Assembly (NCBI RefSeq): GCF_014898815.1
Contig: NW_026515482.1
Coordinates: 1,984,001-2,048,000, forward strand
Source of the DNA: Panonychus citri
Taxonomy: Eukaryota; Arthropoda; Arachnida; Trombidiformes; Tetranychidae
Direction: 5' to 3'
Length of the DNA: 64,000 nucleotides
The position numbers were made by a program, and so were the translations under genes. How positions within the stretch are numbered: the first letter of the stretch is position 1; each line of letters begins with the position of its first letter. Under the pieces are notes generated by a model. It was not told the origin of the DNA. It worked only from the letters and a program-made list of their open reading frames with translations, and did no database searches. This document shows, piece after piece, positions 13,963-26,766 of the stretch.

Positions 13963-14800
13963 ATCTCGAAACTAGTCGAAGAAATTAAAAAACTCCGGGA
14001 GCAAATAAAAACTATGCAACATGATAAACCCACTGATGGAGAGGGAGTAGGAGGAGGAGGTGAAGGTAGTATACCTGATGAAGATTTAGAGGAAACGGAA
14101 ACACCCGTTTCACCTTCAAATTATAACAATTTATCACCAATGCAATTGAATACAAAAAGCTTTTCATCTTCATCCTCTTCATCTGCAACCACAACAACAA
14201 CAACTTTAACCTCAACCAATCTAATAACAGGTCATCTTTATCATCATCCATTACACCATTCGCATCATCATCATCATCATCACACTGATTTATTATCAAC
14301 AACAGCAACAACCAATTCGGGTCCATTAAATTTTCACCATCATCAACCTTTGGAAAATATTATCCTTAATGCCGGTGGTGGGGACAGATCATCTTCAGGT
14401 ACTTCTGGTAACCCGTTATCTTCTTTGAGCACCAATTCAACTATAAGAGGTGGTACAAATTTAGCTCCCTTGGAAAGTCAACATCGATCTCATGAAGTTT
14501 TCCTTCAAAAATTACAAGAAGCCCTAAGGCAAAATGTAGATAAATATATGAATGAATCATTGAACACTGGTAACATTTCCCGATGTGTTCGTGAACTTTT
14601 ATCCATTCATAATATTGGTCAACGGTTATTTGCTCGTTTTGTTTTAGGCCTCTCTCAGGGAACCGTTTCCGAGTTACTCTCAAAGCCCAAACCGTGGGAC
14701 AAATTAACGGAAAAAGGCCGTGACTCGTATCGTAAGATGCATGCATGGGCTGCCGATGAGAATTGTATCAATCTCCTCAAATCACTGGTTCCCCGTAAAG
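13963..14800 (+). CDS. cut: Cut-like protein, coding exon 2: coiled coil and CUT domain 1
   Basis: The exon starts after the acceptor AG at 13961-13962 and ends at AAAG before GTAAGC (14801), phase 1. It encodes residues of about 162-440. It opens with the second half of a coiled coil (ISKLVEEIKKLREQIK), then runs of Ser, Thr and a His run (about 14220-14285) made by CAT/ATC repeats. CUT domain 1 spans roughly residues 359-440 (14557-14800). It shows the family core NIGQRLFARFVLGLSQGTV, the SELLSKPKPW motif and the KLTEKGRDSY helix. CUT domains bind DNA. The domain end joins in frame to GKETTSFKQDDPAAEE of exon 3, a join matching the Cut/CUX family. Confidence 0.93.
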
Positions 14801-17800
14801 GTAAGCCCATCAAACACTTACGCAAATATATACAAAAAAAAATAACGCTACTTAAAAGTCTGATAATATTTCAACATTAATCAACATAATCAACCTGCGA
14901 TCGCAATTACAATCGTTAAAGTCCAATATTTAAAGTTTTCACAGTCAAGGTAGAGGTTAGAAAAAAATCCGTTACATAATCTGACTCTCTCTCTCTCTCT
15001 CTTGGTCTCTCTTTCTTTCTTATAATGATGATAAAAAATATCTTCCTTGTCTTTCATTCATTTGTCTATCTGTCGTTTTCCTAACGATCGGCCATTTATT
15101 TACTCGAATTGAAAAATGGACTTTACACCAAAGAAGAATTGATTTTGCCTTCACTTTTTTTTGACGGTCACAGATCATTTTCTATCCTAAACTTTGGCAT
15201 ATCATCTTTAAGACTAACTATTTATCGAAGGTTAAATAACATTAGGACTTTGTCGAACTCACAATATTTCGATTGACTGAAGACTTTTTGTCATCTTCTT
15301 CTTCGTCTTCCTTTTGTCAATGATATTATTATACAATCTACTTATTCCCACATATTTTATCAACCAATATCTTCAGTTTGCCTTTTGTCAGTCTCTCTCT
15401 CTCGCTCTCTCTCTCTCTTCATCATCCCTCCCTCTCTTTATCATCATCTTCTCTCTCTCTCTCCCTTTCTCCTTCTAATATATATTATTTCTGATTTGGG
15501 AGCTTTTCTTTTTCTTCTTCTTCCTTAAGATATAACCAGTAATCGGCTCATAAAACGTTTTCTCAATGATATTAACATTCGGGATTATCTTTGCTATTCA
15601 ATTGATCCCTTTCCAAGTTAAATCATCATTATCATCATTCATAGATTGTTAATATTGTTATTATTGTTGCGATAAAAAAAAAGTTGCATTCTGATTAGAA
15701 ATGGCTAATCAAACTAATCATAATTATAATTGCAATGCAAATGGTAATTTAGTTGTTTAATAAACTGTTAACCATAAGAATTATCATTTTCATTGCAGTT
15801 TTATGATAATTTTGCTTGTTTCTCTCTTCATCATTTTCTTTGATACATTTTCACAATTTTCTCTCAATAGATTACCAATAATTCATGAAGATAACTCAGA
15901 GTTACTTTCATGATGCTAGAAATGTGTTGATTTTCAAATGATAGTAAATCATTGCAATCGATTAATATAATTATCTTAATCAATATCACTTATCAAGTTT
16001 TGAATTTAGACTAATATATAAAATGAAGTTTTTCATTTTGGTGAAGGAGATAAAGATGAGGATGCTAATTAATGAGGGTGGAAGAGTTATCGGAAATGTC
16101 AAATGAGGTTGAATTGATATTGAATTACATGATGTTTGATGATCGTTGATGAAAATAGTTTTCTTCCAATTATTTATGAGTATTGAATGAGCGAGTAGGT
16201 AGACACTTATATACATTTGATACAAGATGAAGATGATGATGATACACGCAAATAACTGAGCTAAGGTTAGAGTGATGAAGATCATGATGATGTTAAGCTT
16301 GGGTAACCCTCTTTTCTGCATCCTTACCATCATCCACATCATCATCATCACCACAATCACCACCACACTGAATGTTTAATACTTGAAAATAGCCACAAGC
16401 AACATGACAACAGGTAGGAAAGAGGCTTCAAAATGATGATGTTGAAAGTTGATTAGTGTTAACGATTACCGTTTTTTTTTTCCTTACTTTTAATCATCAA
16501 CAGAAAACTTAATTAATAGATTGGATAAACAGATAAGATGAAAGTTAAAGGAGTTGAGATAAAAATAGCAAAATCAATAATAATAATCACGATGAAAAGT
16601 GATATGTAAAAGGATGATGATTATATTCAATTGATTAGATTTCAATGTTGGGATGAAAAAAAAATTTTACTTCAACTATTGAAATTGTATTGATTGTGAT
16701 GTTTGCACGAGTTTATGCAAATAAATGATGATAAAGTTTGATCATCAAGTGTATCATCATCATTATCATCAATGTAACCATGAAAATATTGCATAAATGA
16801 TGAAGGACGAAGTTGGGTTAACATATTTTCATTCATATCTATTGCTTTTTTATTGACATAACTGTAATATCATGAAAACCACAGAGAGAATGAGAGTGAG
16901 AGAGTGAAATATTTGACAATTTTTCATCTTACTCTTTTTTTATATCGCATATATTAAAGTGATATTGCTCAACCTTTATCATCATTATCATTCCTCATCC
17001 TTATCCTCATCATTTCCTTTTCCCTTTTCATTTTTTTCTTTTCTCTTCCTCTCTGTCTCTCTCTCTCTCTTCTTTCTCTTCCTTCCTGCCTTCCCCTTTA
17101 ACTTACAAGGCATTAACTTTGATTGAATGAAGATGATGATGATCAAAGATGAAGATGAGGTAATGGTGATAACGGAAGCAACAACAAAAAAAAGTACAAG
17201 ATGAATAAACAATTGGTTAGACAATGATGATGATGATGATGGTTGTTGTGTATGCATGTTATCATTATTGTTATTGACTCTTATTTGTAAAATAATATCA
17301 TGAGTGAATAATATTCAAGAAATTTGTATCAACATGAACAATATTATCTTGAGTATTAATACCATAGGAAAATGGTTAAGGATTTTTATGATGAAAATGG
17401 GCAATCATGTGAAAATGAAGCTAAAAATGTTTAGTGTGTTTTTTTTGCCTATTATTTTGTGATCCCATTTTCATCATCAGCATTTATATATATCTGGCCA
17501 TCATCATCATTATGATCATCATGACTCCTTTGATGCCGTATGATGATAAGAAGGAGTGAGTGAGTGAGAGAGAGAGAATGATTTTTTTTTCAAATCAGTA
17601 AGGCCATTAACTTGAGTATTTCCTTTACGAAACATTGACCGCGACATTGGTTTGTACATATACACACACTCGCAATAATAGATTACATTTTATGTATGTG
17701 AGTGTGTGCATTTCAATGATATGTGGTCATGATGATGAGAGTGAGAATGCTGAGTGATATTTATTATGGTGATAGAGGAAGAGAGAGAGAGAGAACCTTC

Positions 17801-17899
17801 TTCTCACCTTTGCTCATTTCTTTTCGTGAAGAAAATTGTTTTTTTTTCTCTTTCTCTATGAAAGAGATTGACTTTTGCCAGAGAATTACTTACATTTTT

Positions 17900-17935
<36 letters not shown>

Positions 17936-19868
17936 ATTGAGTATCTACGCCTAATCTTCCTCATCCTCTGTCATCTCTTCCCCCATCTTCCTCTCATCAT
18001 CTATCTGTATTTACCTTTTAGTATTTTGTTGTACCCATTGAATAATAGCAAAAATCCATTGACAAAATGAATTCTACCTTTTGATAACTGTTCAGTCAAT
18101 TGAAACAACAAGTTTTTGATTCCAATGAAATTCAATGATTTTCGCATCATCATCATCATCATCAAACCTCCTCCCTCACTTATGAACATGAAGTGATGTT
18201 TGACGGATTTTGGAAGATGATCTTTGTGGGCGTATGATTTTCTCTCTCTCTCTCTCTCTACCTTTTCCATTTTTTACTATTCATCCTTCGCTCCTTTCCA
18301 ATGATTTCCTATAGGAAGATGAAGATGAAGATGATGATGAACCATAGAAAAGAGAAAAGAAAAAAAAAGAAATACATTGTGTATATTTAGTCATCATCCT
18401 CTCCTGATGATGATAATAATAATCGGACGACTATGATTTCTTTTCAAGCACCAACGACAATCAGTTAATGATGAAAAGAGGATGATGATGATTAACAAAT
18501 TAACTTGGGCGAGGTTACTTGATATACACTCTTTCAATGATAAACCATTTGACATTTTTTTTTGTCAAATAGGATCTTTGATTCATTTCATCATCATCAT
18601 CATCATTAACGTTACACTTGTATCATTTCAGATAAAAGGACAGACACAAACTTTCAATTTAAAATTGAATTCAAACAACAATATTTTAGGTTAGGTTACT
18701 GTTATTGTTACCTGTTCATTGATGATGAAATTAGTTTTCAGCTTGATGTAAGGTTGACAGGATGATTTTCAACAATTAGGAAAACCTATCATTATAATTA
18801 TCATGATAATAATCATCAACCTATTATCATTAATACAACTCCCACAATCCATCAATTAATTTATTCAATTATCACCTTTCGTTGGGTTGTAAGTAATTAT
18901 TAAAGCTTTATTTTCATCACCTCACCCTTGATGATGAAGAAGATGCTGAATATCAGATGATAATAATCAACTATTGGGCTTCATCAATTGATAATTAACT
19001 AACCCACCTACGTGATTAGTAAATTAGTGATGAAATAAACAATATTTGAATAGGATTTTGATATTTATCTCTCTCTTTGCATTTATTTTCAATGAATATT
19101 TGTTACCATGAATATGAAAGGATTTTCTTGTTCATTCACAATTTTCATGATTAATTTGATTTTTTTTTCTCATGATTGATGTTGATACTTTTGGAACTGA
19201 TGATGCGCTCATCTTTTACTGATTTTGCTGTTTCTTTTATATCCATAGATGAAGATGGTGGTCATGTTTCGAGTTTTCTTTTCCATTCAGTTATCTGATT
19301 TTCGGGCTTGATGCCAAAAAAGAGGCAAAAAAGTTACACCGCCGCGATTAATATAACATGTAATCTTTGAGACTTTATAAAGAAGTTTAGAAATTGATAG
19401 AGAGATGATGATGATCATCATATTTGCATGTATCGAGTTGAGTAGAGGGAAAATAATTCTCAAATATCGACGTCAGGTTATAGGTGATGATGATGATTAC
19501 GATAAAAAATGATGATGACAAGACTTGTAACGAACAGAATCTGTAATAAATTCATAGATATAGATCAGTTGAGTTTGTAGTTTATCAGGGGAGAAAATGA
19601 GTTGTATTCATGCTCAGTGAGATAAATCTCATTTCGAAAAGCAAGACTAGGAAATGAATGAGAAAAAGTTCTGAAAAAGGGGGTGGAATTAAATTGAACA
19701 TGATGATGACTTTTGCTCTCTCTCTCTCTCTCCCTTTTAAAGCATAGGTTCATTTAATTGTGCTACCAATGATGTACCATGAAGAGGATGATGATGAAGA
19801 TGATGGGTGATATATACTACAGATAAGCTTGACTAATTTGTGAAATGAATACGATACTTTGATAGATT

Positions 19869-19871
<3 letters not shown>

Positions 19872-19911
<40 letters not shown>
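19872..19911. repeat. (CT)n microsatellite
   Basis: A pure CT run of about 40 bases inside intron 2 of the Cut-like gene. Confidence 0.95.
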
Positions 19912-19914
<3 letters not shown>

Positions 19915-22346
19915 TCATCTTCCATCATCATCATCGTCATGATCGTTTGATGGGTTCATCATCAGAATCTTGATTTCTCATTACATTTGGCTGGACTCCC
20001 AAATATCTTACATTCCCAATGCTTGGAATAAGTTAAATTTATCATCGATTGTAATTTCGAAACTAAGATCATTATTATTATTCGTATCTTCAGCATCCTC
20101 ATCACTTTTTGATCTCTCTCTCTCTCTCTTTCCCTTTCATGATGAAAATGATGATTTAATAGTCCTCAATCTCGTTCACCATCACTGATTACATTTGATT
20201 TGTCCTGTTTTCTCAAACCATGATAACACTTTGATCTCTCTCTCTCGTCACTCATTCTCTGCCTTTGATTGTAATATTTTCTTATATTTTTTTGGCAAAC
20301 ATTAATTCTGAATCCCATGATAACCATGAACAGAAACAACAATTCTTTTGGTAGAAAGTCAATTGCTTTACTATGAAATTGATGATAAACTTGTTTCCTG
20401 TTGTTATTTCCTTACCCATAGCATCCTCATCATTAATCCTTATCATCCTCATCACCAAGATTATCATCATTATCATCTTCGTCATCATAATTTATCGTGA
20501 AAATTTTTTGTCTCTACCCTCTTCTCATTAGAAACTAACTATGGTTATTTAAGACAAAAGGAAATTATCATTTCAACTGGATTTACTTTACCGATTAACT
20601 TGAGATTAAATAAAGCGAGTGAGAGAGAGAGATACAGAGTATCATTATTACAAGATAATCAAAGTGAAGAAAAAAAATAATAGCAACATCATTATTATCA
20701 TGATGATAACGATGATCAATAGACATCAATGAATGATTATCATGATAAAGATAACTAATAACAGATAATGTTCAGGATGATACGGAAAAGAGGTTAATCT
20801 TCTCAAAGGTAGAACAAAATTATCTCTCTCTCTCTCGCTCTCTCATGAAGATAGTTCATCAGAATGAAATTAGTGAAACAATGAATGATGGATAAGAAAA
20901 ATCATCCTTCCTCTAATCGTTTTTGAATTTTTTCCGTTCTTAGCCAAATAATATTCATATTCATCTGAAAACCCTTGAATAGTAAAGCGATAAAAAATTG
21001 AGAAACCTGAACAATATCAGTAAATTTAAGGTGAATGAACAATCAACAGAACCATATAACAATAGATAGTAATCATCATCATCATGAATTAGTTTAATAA
21101 TCATTATCATCCCTCTCTCTCTCTCTCTCTCTCCACCCGCTCTTCCTTCACAATCCATATAAAGGTTAAAATTTTTAATCCATTATCAACAAGATGATGA
21201 TTATCATCATCATCATTTAACAATCAGTATCTTATTTTCAAATCTAATACGTCAATCATGATGAACACAACAAGAAAAGTTTAATATATTTTTTTTTTCA
21301 TATTCAGAACTGAATTTTTAATGTTACAACTTGGAAGGGAAAAAGATTTTGTTTTTTTTTAATATTTCTTATTGAGTGATGATGAGGATGATAAAAGATG
21401 CTCTGAATATATTTAGATGATAATGATAAAGGCAACAACAGAAAGGATTAAACTAAATGTTTACAATATATTACATTGCATTTGGTATTAATATTTACCG
21501 TTATTTATCGTGATTTCAACCATCATTTTTCATCATGTTAGTCACTTTTTGATTCTCCATGTTATCATTATTACTATTTGCAAACAACATGAAAACAGTC
21601 AAGAAAAAAAGGGTTTTTTGCCTTGATTCTTCACGCTTTCTCATCCCCATCATCTTTTCATCTTCATCTTCATCCTCATCATCATCTAACATCCTTTAGC
21701 TTCATCCTTCATTCACTTGCCTTTGTTATCATCATTATCATCATCTCTCTGTAAATATGAATCCATCATGCTTAGATTGTTGTGTTTGCTTTTGAATTAT
21801 TATAACCAATATTTTTGTATAACTAACAGTGAGAGTGAGAGATGATGATGATGATGATGATAAGGATGGAGAAAGTGAGAGAAGATGCTGAGAAGAGGGA
21901 GACAAAGATGCCAAGGTTAATCCAATTGGAAGAAAAATTATTCAAAGTTACAAAACTTTTTTTTTCTCTTCTTCCAATTCCTTAAAAAAAATACTTTTCA
22001 TCATCATCTCCCTTCTCCCTTCTCACTCTCACTCTGATTCTCATTCATAAACACACACTTTCTGCGTAATGATGATAAAAGATGAAGATAAAGGGTGAAC
22101 AAATGTAAAGTAATATATATTCACACCAATAGAAGATGGTGATAAATATTGAAAGAAGATGAAGATAAAAAAATTCATAAAATCACAAGAAACCTCATTG
22201 AAGAAATTGCTCTCTCTCTCTCTCTCTCCATCCTCATCCTTTATTTTCCCTCTAGTCAGCGATTTCCAATATTAATATAAATAAGAAACTGATTGAAATA
22301 AATCATTTCGCCTTAATGATTGATCAGTAGTTTATCATGATAAAGG

Positions 22347-22370
22347 GTAAGTGCTGCCATCGGCGCTTAC
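22347..22370. repeat. Short hairpin-forming inverted repeat
   Basis: GTAAGTGC and GCGCTTAC are complementary over 8 bases with one G-T pair, around an 8-base loop. It is unusually GC-rich for this intron. The stem is too short for a microRNA precursor on its own. No function is assigned. Confidence 0.6.
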
Positions 22371-23394
22371 AGAGGTTGATATTATATTGATATTAACATT
22401 TGAATTTAATATCATCAAGCAAAGGATGAAGATGAAGATGCAATAAGAAATTATATCAATTCATTCATTCAATTTATATATTATATAAATACACTAATCG
22501 ACTAACTGGTTGCTTTTAAATAATAAATTTTATCATTTCCTCTCCTCCTCATCTTGCTCATCTTTCCCACCCCAATCCCAAGTCTCTTCATCATCATTAC
22601 TGTTACTTTTCATGATTATCATTATTAATCAATTGCCTTTTCTTGATATAGATTTTTTTTATATTTATTACTTATTTACATTGAAAGATAAATCAAACAA
22701 ACAACAACAATGATTCAAAATGAATTTCAACTTTCTCTTCATCATTAGCATCTCTCTCTCTCTCTCTCTCAGTATCGCATCTTCATCCTCATCATTTTTC
22801 TTGCCTCTTCTTTTTCAATCTGAATTATTATGATGATCATTTACTTGTATTATTATCATGATGAGGTTAATGATGATTCTTATTCAATTACATTCAATAT
22901 TTATTGTTGTTCTTGTTGTTTCTTTACTCTTATGATTATAAATTAGCATCAATTTGTTTTCGTTTGTTATTTTTTTGTTGTTGTTGTTTCTTTGCAGTTA
23001 CTTTTACACTTATTAATAAATAATCACATAGATGAAGGTTTCAATCTCCCTCATAATTATTTTATCATGATGCTGATGAAAAGTCAAGAAGTTATCATGA
23101 TGATATTTAAAAATATTTTGTTAACTTTTTTTGTTCATTAAAAACGTTTACATGGTTACGGTAACATGGTTAATCTGTTAACTACTTGAAAACCTTGTTA
23201 CCTTTATCTCATATTATTATTATCATGATCTTCATGATGATGATGATGATGATGGTTCCATTGAGTTAACTCACACTTATTATTATTATTACCTTTCAAT
23301 AGTATAGGTTGAAACTCCTCCGATCGTAACCCATCAACCCCCAAGAACAAAAGTGATGAAGATGATGATGAAGATGAAGAACAACCTATAACTT

Positions 23395-23395
<1 letters not shown>

Positions 23396-23431
<36 letters not shown>
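23396..23431. repeat. (CT)n microsatellite
   Basis: A pure CT run of about 35 bases inside intron 2 of the Cut-like gene. Confidence 0.95.
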
Positions 23432-23433
<2 letters not shown>

Positions 23434-26400
23434 ATGAGAGGAAACATCTTCTCTTCCTTGTCAATCTTTTTGAGCTCTTCATCTTCATCTTCCTTCCTCC
23501 CACTTCCCTTTCTCCCTTACTTCATTTCTTTAACCTTATTTGATTTACTTTCCTTTCATATAAGATTATCTTCTTACCTCATCATCCTCATCATCATCTT
23601 ATAATGTTATTAAGACTCATTCAATCAGATGATAAACTTAAACAATCATTATCATTGATAAATCAAATTCAATTTTGTTATTTCAATTGATTCCAATTCA
23701 TTGCAATCACAGATTAAAGGTTAATAAAGACATTGATTGTTAATCACTGTTAACTTTTATCAGATTATTTATCAATAGTTTACAATTAACAATCAATTTG
23801 AATTCAATTTATTTTGCTCCTGTTACTTTTCAATCACTTCAATTGATAAAATTTCTCAAAGTTATTAAGTATTACCAACTAATCCAATTCAATTGGATAA
23901 TGAGAACAGAATAATCAACTAATTAATTGTAAATTAACCTTCATCATTGGAATCATGAATAATAATAGAAGAAAAAATTTCCTGTTGGAATTGTCGACAT
24001 TTCCGTTCTAATCTGATAAATTGCCCTTGACCTCAATTATTTATTCATGAAAATGAATCAAATTAAATCGGGAAATTGAGATAATATCATTTTACTGATT
24101 ATCGTCATCATCATTATCATGAAAATCTGATTGTTCATCATGAAGATGAAAAAGACAATAAGAAAATAAAATGAACTTTTTCATCGTTTTTTTTGATGTT
24201 ATTATTACTTATCCATTCCAATACTGAGTAATACATTTAATCATTATTAAGATTAAGGATGATGATGATGATTATAATAATGATCATCATCAACATGATC
24301 ATTATTGACGATAACAATATATTCATATCACGAGTTTACATTATAAGAAATTCATTCCAATTCTTTGGTTGATTTTCATTCAAATTGTGAACTAAATTTC
24401 CAGTGTGTTGGAGATAAAATTAAATAATCTTTCAAAAAGAAAGAAAAAAAGAAAGATGAGTTGTCCATCATCATCATCATCTTCATCTTCATCATTTTCA
24501 ATAATAGAAAATTACCTTAGGCGTATTAAATAAGATGAAGAAAAGTTAATCGGATCATATCTTCCTCCTTCTCCTCCTTCACCTTCCTTCATGATAATCA
24601 TAATCATCATCTTTTGTATTTCAACCTGAGCCTCATCATCATCATCATCATCATCATTCTGCTCCCTTACATGATAAATACATTATCTCCCTCAAATGAT
24701 GATAATGATCGATTGTAAATCTCACGATTAACTTTTCTCAAAAAAACGACCAACAGAAACATAAGAAAATCCTTTTCCTTGATGCTTCACTTATACTTCA
24801 TCACATTGTTCATCCTATTTTGTAGGTGCTTAAGATGAAGATGACTAGATGAGGATGAGAGAGAGAAAAGGTCAATTACATTTACAACGAATCGATTAAT
24901 AATAAGAAAGCTTGTCTCTCTCTCTCTCTCTCTCTCTATCTTCATCATGACCTCTATTTTCATATTATCCAATTCCCGATTCATTTATGGGAATGGCCTT
25001 TAATTTGAGAGACAATATCATCTCATCATAATCATCATCTTATTATTATCTTCACCTTTTTTTTACCTTCTTATAGATCTGATATTGAGTTTTCTCTCTC
25101 TCTCTCTTCATTATCATCCATCATTATCTTCATCTCACTTCCTTTATTCTCATTATGTTGATTCATGTTACTTGATATTCTGGTTAATTACAAATTCATT
25201 CTTGATTGAGTTAAGAATACAATAAGTTAATTTAATTGTGCGACAATTTAAATTTCCTTTTACTTGAATTACAAAGAAAATTGACTCAATTTATGAGATG
25301 ATTTTCTTTCGGCAATTTAGTTGAAATTATTTATTATTTTTTCGTTTGTTCGACTAACGAAATATTTCAAGATTCTCATCACTAATCATCCGCTAGAATA
25401 ATGATAACTTATCATGGGAGATAATTAGAGGAAATAATAGTTATTTATTTATTGAGATTCTCTTCATCTTGTTGGTCATCTAAAAGATAGAGTTTAATCT
25501 TGAGGAAATAGAAAGTTCTGAAGATGATATATATAATTTTTTCTTCTTCATCATTTTATATATTCTTTTATATTGTTTCGATAGAATTGAAATAACCATG
25601 AAGAAGACGATAATAGGAGGAGTTATCTTGATATTCATTGGGATTGGGTGTTTCTGGACATGAGTAGTATTGAAATGTTACCATGAATCATGATACTGAA
25701 TGATGAACATTTTATCTGATTCATTGGAAAGGCAATTTAAGAGTATGATGATGACGAAGAGAGGGAGAGAGTGAGAGAGAGACAGACAGAGGAGGTAAAA
25801 TTTGAGCTACTGAAACGAAATGAAAGAACAAAAAAAGAAAAAGAAAGAGAAGATAAATTTATCATCATTGTGATGCAAACGCCTATTTTCAAACATTACC
25901 TATAATTGGAGAGAAAGAATCAGAATCAGAATTTGGACCAAAACCTATCAATGGTCACTCTCAGAAGGAATATCATGAAATGCAATTAGAGAAGAAAAAA
26001 CGAAAATTATTCCACCAAATGATTCAGTAGAATTAGAATTAAGATTGATGAGGGAAAATGTTTCATTTTCGATATTCCCATAATTCAGAGTTATTATCAT
26101 GAAAGAGAAACGAAAATAAATTGGTTCCAATTTTCACCTTTAATTTCATTCCTTCCTCATGATCAATTCACTCAACATGATCATCTTAATCTTCATCATG
26201 AAAATCATCACAACGCCTTTCTCTCTCTCTCTCATTAGAATAAAAAAATGAAAATGATCAAAAGATTAACGATTTTAAATTTAATCAAAAAACTTTTTCT
26301 CAACTTTGATAACTAATAATATAAAATAAATAGTAAACTTTAAGCTTAATCCAACAAGAGGAAACTGTAATCTCTCATATAATCTGATTATCATGATGAT

Positions 26401-26766
26401 TAGATGATGAAGATAATCAAGTTTATATGGAATGATTTAAATCCAATATATGGTTTATTACCTACACCCTTGTATTTTGAGCCACGTCCTACCTGATCAA
26501 TGATAGATAATGACAACGAGAAAACAACAATTAATATTGTTTTCTTAATCATCATCATCATCATCTTCATCTCTCTCTCTCTCTCTCTCTTTCATTTTCC
26601 ACCTCCGCTTAACTTATCAACCAATCAAATAAATTAATTATTATGCTGATTATGTTGATGATTATCAAGTAATTTCAATAAAATGATCAATCTCTCACTT
26701 TAAGTGAATGATTTTCTCATCTTTTACTTACCTACATCTTTTTGATTATTATTATTAATTATTCAG

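Larger units (their letters stand above)
14801..26766 (+). other. Cut-like gene intron 2 (about 12 kb)
   Basis: The intron is bounded by GTAAGC at 14801 and ATTCAG ending at 26766. It is the largest intron here and is packed with (CT)n/(GA)n tracts (17907-17932, 19872-19911, 23396-23431) and GAT/ATC runs. No nested gene, RNA gene or transposon was recognised on either strand; the frames present are repeat-derived. A short GC-richer hairpin lies at 22347-22370. Long repeat-rich introns are common in developmental regulators, and this one is a likely place for enhancers. That last point is inference. Confidence 0.8.
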